The translations under genes were made by a program, and so were the position numbers. A DNA stretch of 64,000 bases from Heligmosomoides polygyrus polygyrus (lineage: Eukaryota; Nematoda; Chromadorea; Rhabditida; Heligmosomidae). Each line of letters begins with the position of its first letter. The first letter of the stretch is position 1. The notes under the pieces were generated by a model, which saw only the letters and a program-made list of their open reading frames with translations, searched no databases and had not been told where the DNA came from. The stretch is taken from the NCBI GenBank assembly GCA_947396885.1, contig OX377201.1, positions 10,492,332-10,556,331 on the forward strand, read 5' to 3'. This document shows, piece after piece, positions 62,719-64,000 of the stretch.

Positions 62719-63925
62719 TAGCACGATCGACCACATACACACCATTACTAAGCTCAACGAAGTGTCGCGAGAGTATAAGCTGCCGCTGTGCCTTACGTTC
62801 ATCGACCTGAAGAAGGCATTCGACTCCGTCGAGACTGAAGCGGTCCTCGAAGCCCTGCTCACTCAGGGCGTTCCTACTCAGTACATCAGAGTCCTTCGAG
62901 AGCTGTACAGTGGATTCACAACCAAGATCTCTCCATTCTACAACGACGTCGTCATCGACGTAATGAGAGAGGCAAGGGGATACTATATCCCCGAAGCTCT
63001 TCAGCGCCACCCTCGAAAACGTCATGCGCGAACTAGAATGAGAAGACATGGGAGTGAAGGTCGACGGCCAGCAGCTGCACCATCTTCGTTTCGCTGACGA
63101 CATCGTGCTCATAACACCGAGCATCAGCCAGGCGGAGCGAATGCTGGCCGACTTCGTGTATATGGGAATGTTGGACTGCAGCTGAGTCTTACGAAGACGA
63201 TGTTCATGAGGAACGGACAAGTTTCTGATGCCCCATTCTCGCTCAACGGAACTAACATCTCCGAATGCTCCAGCTACGTGTATCTGGGTCGCGAAGTCAA
63301 TATGGCCAACGACCTAGCGCCGGAGCTGAGCAGGAGGAAACGAGCGGCTTGGGGAGCTTTCAAGAGCGTCGAAGAAGTCGCGAAGAAGACGAAGAACGTC
63401 CGAATCCGTGCCTACCTATTCGACTCCACCGTTCTTCCTGCCCTAACATACGCCTCAGAGACCTGGGCTATACGAAAGCAGGATGAACACGCGATCAGCG
63501 TCGCGCAGCGTGGAATCGAGAGGACGATGCTCGGAGTGACCCGACTCACGCAAGTGAGAGAAGGCCTCCGGAGTTCCGAGCTTCGCCGACGTTCGAAGAT
63601 CAGAGACGCTGTCGCGTGGGCCAAGTTGTCGAAAATTAGGTGGGCCGGCCATGTAATGCGCTTCGCAGACACCCGCTGGACGAGAGCCGTTACCGACCGG
63701 ATTCCGCGGGATGTCAAGAGAACACCGGGACGCCCACCAACGCTTTGGTCGGTCTTCTTCGTGAAAGCCCTGAACGACCGATATGACGCTCTTCGTGTCC
63801 CTCGAGCGAGGAGGATCCATTGGACCACTCTGGCACGCGACAGGGACGAATGAAGACGCTCCTGGCGCCCGCTCGAGCAAGTCGATGATCAACGGGACGA
63901 CAGGTGATACAGGTGATATAGGTTT
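62719..63925 (+). mobile_element. 5'-truncated RTE, family A, copy 3
   Basis: Starts in the RT at AGCACGATCGACC and ends with about two ACAGGTGAT tail units followed by ATAGGTTTTTTAG. A weak duplication (GTTTTTAG upstream, GTTTTTTAG downstream) may be its target site. Carries several deletions relative to copy 1. Confidence 0.88.
62762..63853 (+). pseudogene. RTE reverse transcriptase, broken
   Basis: First frame (62762-63097) has FIDLKKAFDSVE (motif A) and ISPFYNDVVIDV, then a deletion removes most of motif B (the GVRQGDT part). Motif C survives out of frame (FADDIVL at about 63090-63115). A small deletion after the CTGGCCGACTTC block shifts the frame again. The second frame (63200-63853) carries [21 protein letters not shown] and GRPPTLWS and ends at a TGA replacing the Trp of the DEWRR block. 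Not functional. Confidence 0.88.
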
Positions 63926-64000
63926 TTTAGATCTAGAAAGAACAGCTGCCAATGGAGTTTTCCATGGACCGTCATGGCCGTGGATATTGGTGGACTCAGT

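Overview
This is a gene-poor, transposon-dense stretch of eukaryotic nuclear DNA, almost certainly from a nematode. Direct support is an interstitial run of the nematode telomere hexamer (GCCTAA/TTAGGC, about 4.5 units at 16992-17019), short exon candidates with TTTCAG acceptors, and a mix of RTE-type LINEs, mariner relics, tRNA-derived SINEs and Helitron-like elements. From memory, such endonuclease/RT proteins are abundant in strongylid (hookworm-like) nematodes, so I favour that group; this is inference. There are no bacterial operons, rRNA genes or CRISPR arrays.

Layout. 189-4230: a Helitron-like 5' end, decayed 42-bp minisatellite units, a nearly intact 3.4-kb RTE retrotransposon on the minus strand (407-3844, perfect 13-bp target duplication), then three decayed 108-bp satellite units. 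4990-10823: a candidate host gene on the minus strand (four exon candidates), with a long-TIR DNA transposon and a mariner relic (itself carrying a palindromic MITE) in its presumed introns. 11-18 kb: a dense cluster of tRNA-derived SINEs, a possible first coding exon at 13315 (+) and the telomeric repeat. 19-28.6 kb: RT relics of three LINE families and Helitron-like elements with minisatellites. 28.6-36.9 kb: a block duplicated at 49 kb, an RTE copy with a 12-bp target duplication lying between hAT-like ends, a 410-bp MITE, a LINE relic with another LINE nested in it, and a second long-TIR transposon. 37-52 kb: SINEs, foldback elements, LINE relics, a tRNA-like foldback element with a 12-bp target duplication, and a Helitron-like copy split by a family-B LINE (15-bp duplication). 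52-64 kb: LINE tails, a large composite of 18-, 155-, 108- and 317-bp tandem repeats behind Helitron-like 5' ends, two small TIR elements, and a third RTE copy.

How the parts relate. Coding LINEs (RTE family A, family B) could supply the reverse transcriptase that moves the SINEs and the tRNA-like foldback. Several insertions are recent by their intact target duplications, and nesting gives a relative order. One 42-bp minisatellite sequence recurs at seven places, each in or beside Helitron-like boundaries, and at 56-58.7 kb it has grown into a higher-order array fused to a 108-bp satellite. The same satellite order is seen at 0.25-4.2 kb, split by the RTE. The host genes are only candidates.
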